DNA from: an uncultured Coriobacteriaceae bacterium
Lineage (GTDB): Bacteria; Actinomycetota; Coriobacteriia; Coriobacteriales; Eggerthellaceae
Length of the DNA stretch: 8,442 nt
Direction: 5' to 3'
Assembly (NCBI GenBank): GCA_900554945.1
Contig: USJN01000051.1
Span: 1-8,442, forward strand
Both the position numbers and the translations under genes were made by a program. Every line of letters starts with the position of its first letter. Within the stretch, counting starts at the first letter, position 1. Positions 5,876 through 8,442 of the stretch are shown in pieces. Below the pieces are notes generated by a model. That model was not told the DNA's origin. It worked only from the letters and a program-made list of their open reading frames with translations, and made no database searches.

Positions 5876-6697
5876 GTGCCTGCGATGCCGCTTGTGAACA
5901 CGCACTCCCACACGGCGCTCTGCGGCCACGGCGAGGGCACGGTGGCCGAGCTTGTCGCCGCAGCCGACGCGGCGGGGATCGAGGTGCTCTCTGTAACGGA
6001 GCACTTCCCGCTTTCGGGCGCGTTCGACCCGCGCGGGGACGAGGCCATGCCCCGTGAGTCCGTCGCGGGCTATCTCGCCGACATCGACCGCGCTCGCACA
6101 GAGCATCCGCGCATGACCATCCTCTCGGGATGCGAGATGGACTGGCTCGGCGCGGCGGAGGACCGTACGCCTGCCGAGCGCGACACCTCGCGCTTCGACG
6201 TGGTGCTGGGGTCAGTGCACTTCCTCGGCACCTGGGGCATCGACAACGAGGACATCGAGGGCCCCTGGCTTGAACCGGGCGCGCCCGACCGCATCTGGCG
6301 CCAATATGTGGACGAATGGTGCGCAATGGCGGCCTCGCCCGACCGTTTCGATGTCCTTTCTCATCCTGACCTGCCGAAAAAACTCGGGCACTTCCCAACC
6401 TACCCCTTGGAGCCCCTGTATGCGCGCATGGCCGAGGCGGCGCGCGCGGGCGGGCGCATGGTGGAGGTGAACACGGCAGGCGCCGTGAAACGCTGCGCCG
6501 AGATGTACCCGACGCTCAAGCTGCTTTCCGCATTTTGCCGCGCGGGCGTGCCTTGCACGGTGGGCACCGACGCACACAAGCCGGCCGACGTCGCCTTCGG
6601 TATCCGCGAGGCGTACGAGCTCATGGCGCGCGCAGGTTATGATTGCGTGACGATTCCCCTGGCGCATGGCGAGCGGCGGGAGCTGCCGATACAATAG
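5876..6697 (+). CDS. PHP-domain histidinol-phosphatase (HisK type)
   Basis: The 273 residues form a polymerase-and-histidinol-phosphatase (PHP) metal-dependent phosphoesterase. Metal-binding motifs appear in family order: NTHSHT (His10, His12), CGH (16-18), TEH (41-43), GCEMD (Glu87), GSVHF (His115), LSHPDL (His163) and GTDAHKP (Asp232, His234). Length and motifs fit HisK-type enzymes that hydrolyse L-histidinol phosphate in histidine synthesis. No other his gene is nearby, so another phosphomonoester substrate is possible. I chose the GTG at 5876, 1 base after the preceding stop, because GAGG (5867-5870) lies 5 bases upstream. The ATG at 5885 would be 14 bases from it and is the main alternative; it loses three residues before the first motif. 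Position and spacing indicate coupling to the desulfurase gene. Confidence 0.88.
   Translation: MPAMPLVNTHSHTALCGHGEGTVAELVAAADAAGIEVLSVTEHFPLSGAFDPRGDEAMPRESVAGYLADIDRARTEHPRMTILSGCEMDWLGAAEDRTPAERDTSRFDVVLGSVHFLGTWGIDNEDIEGPWLEPGAPDRIWRQYVDEWCAMAASPDRFDVLSHPDLPKKLGHFPTYPLEPLYARMAEAARAGGRMVEVNTAGAVKRCAEMYPTLKLLSAFCRAGVPCTVGTDAHKPADVAFGIREAYELMARAGYDCVTIPLAHGERRELPIQ
6690..6695 (+). promoter_or_regulatory. Candidate -10 overlapping the phosphatase stop
   Basis: TACAAT matches 5 of 6 consensus bases, and its last T is the first base of the TAG stop. It lies 45 bases before the Nif3-like start. No good -35 is present at 16-18 bases, so it is a weak candidate for an internal promoter. Confidence 0.25.
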
Positions 6698-6739
6698 AGG
6701 GCATGAAACCTCATTCGAACGCATAAGGAGGATGTGAAC

Positions 6740-7630
6740 ATGGCTTCTGCAAAACCTGAAACGGGACTGAGCAAACGCGCATCCGGGCCCCTGTCCAAGA
6801 AGGAGAGGACCTTAAGCGTAGGCGCCCTGGAAGCGGCGCTGTTCAGAGCTTTCCCGAAAGAAGACGTTGAAGACTGGGATCGGGCGGGCCTTACGGTGGG
6901 CGATCCGTCGCGCCAGGTCACGCGCGTGGCGGTAGCGCTCGACCCCACGGTTGCGGCGATTCACGAGGCGGCGTCGCGCGGCGCGAACGTGCTCGTGACG
7001 CATCATCCCGCCTTCCTCGATCCGCCAAGCGAGTTCAAGCCCGGCGCCTCTGCGGCGGTGTCTCCGGGCGCGGTGGTGTGGGCCGCCATCGAATCGGGCG
7101 TTGCGGTGATGTCGTTCCACACCGGCCTTGACGCAAGCCCGCTTGCGGCGCGCATGCTTCCCAACATGCTCTCGCTCGACTGGTCCGGACGCGTCCTTGT
7201 GCCGTGCCCCTCGGGGCCCGATCGCGGATACGGCCAGCTGTGTTCGGTGCGCAAAGGCGACGCGCCGATGACGCTTGAAAAGCTCGCCGCGCGCTGTACC
7301 TCGGTGTTTGCGCAGGTCCCGCGCGTGTGGGGTGATTTCGACCGCGAGATTAAGAGCGTTGCCACCTATACGGGCTCGTGCGGCAGCGTCGTCGCCGCGT
7401 GCCTGCGCGAGCATGTCGACTGCCTCATCTGCGGCGAGGTGAAATACCATGCGGCGCTCGACGCGTCTGCAGCGGGGCTCGCCATCATCGACATGGGCCA
7501 CGACACGACCGAGCTGCCCTTTACCGGTGTTCTGGCCGATGCGGTGGCGGCAGCGGGTGTTTCCGTAGATTGCATCGAGGTGATCGACCAGAGCGGCAAT
7601 TGGTCTCATCCGGAATCGACCAGGTTGTAG
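6740..7630 (+). CDS. Nif3-like dinuclear metal centre hexameric protein
   Basis: The 296 residues belong to the Nif3/YbgI family (often annotated 'GTP cyclohydrolase 1 type 2'), whose true biochemical role is unsettled; members form hexameric rings with a two-metal site. Seen are EDWDRAGLTVGDP near the N-terminus, VALDPTVAAIHEA, the metal motif THHPAFLD, SFHTGLDA, and the C-terminal GEVKYHAALDA and MGHDTTELP that complete the site. It is the short form, without the inserted CutA/PII-like domain of YqfO-type members. About 25 hydrophilic residues precede the usual start of the domain; I see no signal peptide. ATG at 6740 is chosen because AAGGAGG (6725-6731) lies 8 bases upstream; an in-frame GTG at 6734 is too close to it. 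The adjacent zinc-ribbon gene repeats a pairing known in Actinobacteria (Mycobacterium tuberculosis Rv2230c/Rv2229c). Confidence 0.93.
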   Translation: MASAKPETGLSKRASGPLSKKERTLSVGALEAALFRAFPKEDVEDWDRAGLTVGDPSRQVTRVAVALDPTVAAIHEAASRGANVLVTHHPAFLDPPSEFKPGASAAVSPGAVVWAAIESGVAVMSFHTGLDASPLAARMLPNMLSLDWSGRVLVPCPSGPDRGYGQLCSVRKGDAPMTLEKLAARCTSVFAQVPRVWGDFDREIKSVATYTGSCGSVVAACLREHVDCLICGEVKYHAALDASAAGLAIIDMGHDTTELPFTGVLADAVAAAGVSVDCIEVIDQSGNWSHPESTRL

Positions 7631-7633
7631 AAT
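7628..7633 (+). promoter_or_regulatory. Candidate -10 overlapping the Nif3-like stop
   Basis: TAGAAT begins with the TAG stop codon of the Nif3-like gene and lies 48 bases before the zinc-ribbon start. TTGGTC at 7600-7605 is a possible -35, but the 22-base spacing is too long. The call is weak. Confidence 0.25.
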
Positions 7634-7681
7634 AGCGGACGTAAAACGAAGGAACACAAGGGAAGCGCGAGGTAACAACGC

Positions 7682-8404
7682 ATGCAGGTCAAAGACGAAG
7701 ACATTTCCACGCTCATCGAGTTACAGCACAACGACATGGAGCTTCTTCGCGTCCAGAAGGCCATCGCCGATCTTCCGCAGCGAAAGACGATTGTCGCTGC
7801 GCGCAAGAAGATCAAGACCATCGAGGAGAAGCAGGAAACGGTGGGGAAGCTTCGCGCGAAGGCAGAGGAGAAGCTTGCCGACATCTCCGAGGAGGACGGC
7901 AAGCTGGCCGCAAAGCAGGAGGAGGCGCAGAAGGCGGTCGATTCGGCGTCCGGCTACCGCGACGTCGAGGCGCATACGCGCGAGATGGACGGCTACGCGA
8001 AGCGCCGCGCCACGCTTGAGGAAGACCTCGCTGCCGTCGATGCTGAGTTGGATAAGATTTCTGCAGTTGAGAAGCAGATTTCCACGGCACTTGCCCAGCT
8101 TCGGGAAACGGAGTCGGCTGCAACGGCCGAGTTCCAGTCGCAGGGTGGCGAGCTGAAAAAGCAAGAGGCCGACCTTACCTCGTCGCACGATCAGATTGCG
8201 GCGAATCTGCCTGCCGATCTCAAGGCCCGCTACGACCGTGCGGCAAAGCATTGCGGAGGAGTGGCAGTTGCCCTTCTTCGCGACGATGCCTGCGGCGCCT
8301 GTCGCGCCCCGATCGAGCAAGGCCACCTGATCGACCTGAAAGCGCATGCGCCGCTTGGTGAGTGCCCCAACTGCAAGCGCCTGCTGATTGTGCTACCGTC
8401 GTAG
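7682..8404 (+). CDS. Coiled-coil C4 zinc-ribbon protein (zf-RING_7 / DUF164 family)
   Basis: The 240 residues consist of a long Lys/Glu/Ala-rich coiled coil (about 15-175), with the family's mid-hairpin segment GYRDVEAHTREMD (91-103), and a C-terminal zinc ribbon with C204-x2-C207 and C228-x2-C231. The last residues match the family ending (CPNCKRLLIV). No enzyme motif is seen. Homologues include M. tuberculosis Rv2229c and chlamydial CT398; a role as an adaptor or nucleic-acid-associated protein has been suggested, but function is not established. The ATG has GAGG nine bases upstream. It follows the Nif3-like gene by 51 bases, a conserved neighbourhood. After the stop only 38 bases remain; they show a short T-run but no convincing hairpin. 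Confidence 0.9.
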   Translation: MQVKDEDISTLIELQHNDMELLRVQKAIADLPQRKTIVAARKKIKTIEEKQETVGKLRAKAEEKLADISEEDGKLAAKQEEAQKAVDSASGYRDVEAHTREMDGYAKRRATLEEDLAAVDAELDKISAVEKQISTALAQLRETESAATAEFQSQGGELKKQEADLTSSHDQIAANLPADLKARYDRAAKHCGGVAVALLRDDACGACRAPIEQGHLIDLKAHAPLGECPNCKRLLIVLPS

Positions 8405-8442
8405 AAGCGTTTTTAAGCCCCCCTCTTTCTTTGTGTGTGGAA

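Noticed and set aside
8405..8442. Start of an RNA gene or downstream gene
   Set aside because: Only 38 bases are available and they show no recognisable structure or ribosome site.

Overview
The window is GC-rich bacterial chromosome with tightly packed genes. Gene content points to an anaerobic or microaerophilic actinobacterium, most likely class Coriobacteriia (Eggerthella/Slackia/Adlercreutzia-like). The clues are a high-molecular-weight rubredoxin, a VanZ-RDD membrane protein, and a Nif3-like / coiled-coil zinc-ribbon pair of the kind seen in Actinobacteria. This assignment is inference from gene families and base composition, not from a marker gene. I see no rRNA, tRNA, CRISPR array, transposase or phage gene.

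Left part (1-986, + strand): about 290 bases of leader, then one flavin reductase-rubredoxin fusion. The leader holds a strong inverted repeat (103-137) and, 33 bases before the preferred GTG start at 291, a Fur-like box (238-252). Together they suggest an oxygen/iron-responsive detoxification gene.

Middle part (1004-3741, - strand): a 680-residue single reading frame joins a VanZ-like domain, an RDD membrane domain and a full NAD(P)H-hydrate epimerase domain. The epimerase carries a basic, low-complexity insertion. Upstream of it lies a 215-base spacer with internal short direct repeats. Next comes an O6-alkylguanine-DNA alkyltransferase homologue whose catalytic cysteine is aspartate (PDHR instead of PCHR), so it is probably an alkyltransferase-like, non-transferring protein.

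Right part (3925-8404, + strand): a compact five-gene run. Ribulose-phosphate 3-epimerase, a NifS/IscS-type cysteine desulfurase and a PHP-family histidinol-phosphatase follow each other with 3-base and 1-base gaps. A Nif3-like dinuclear-metal protein and a coiled-coil C4 zinc-ribbon protein follow with gaps of 42 and 51 bases. The first three are probably one transcript. The last two may have supplementary promoters overlapping the preceding stop codons. A 183-base divergent promoter region (3742-3924) separates this run from the alkyltransferase-like gene.

Most of the window is housekeeping. The unusual parts are the cysteine-less alkyltransferase, the VanZ-RDD-NnrE fusion with its insertion, and the regulatory architecture in front of the rubredoxin gene.
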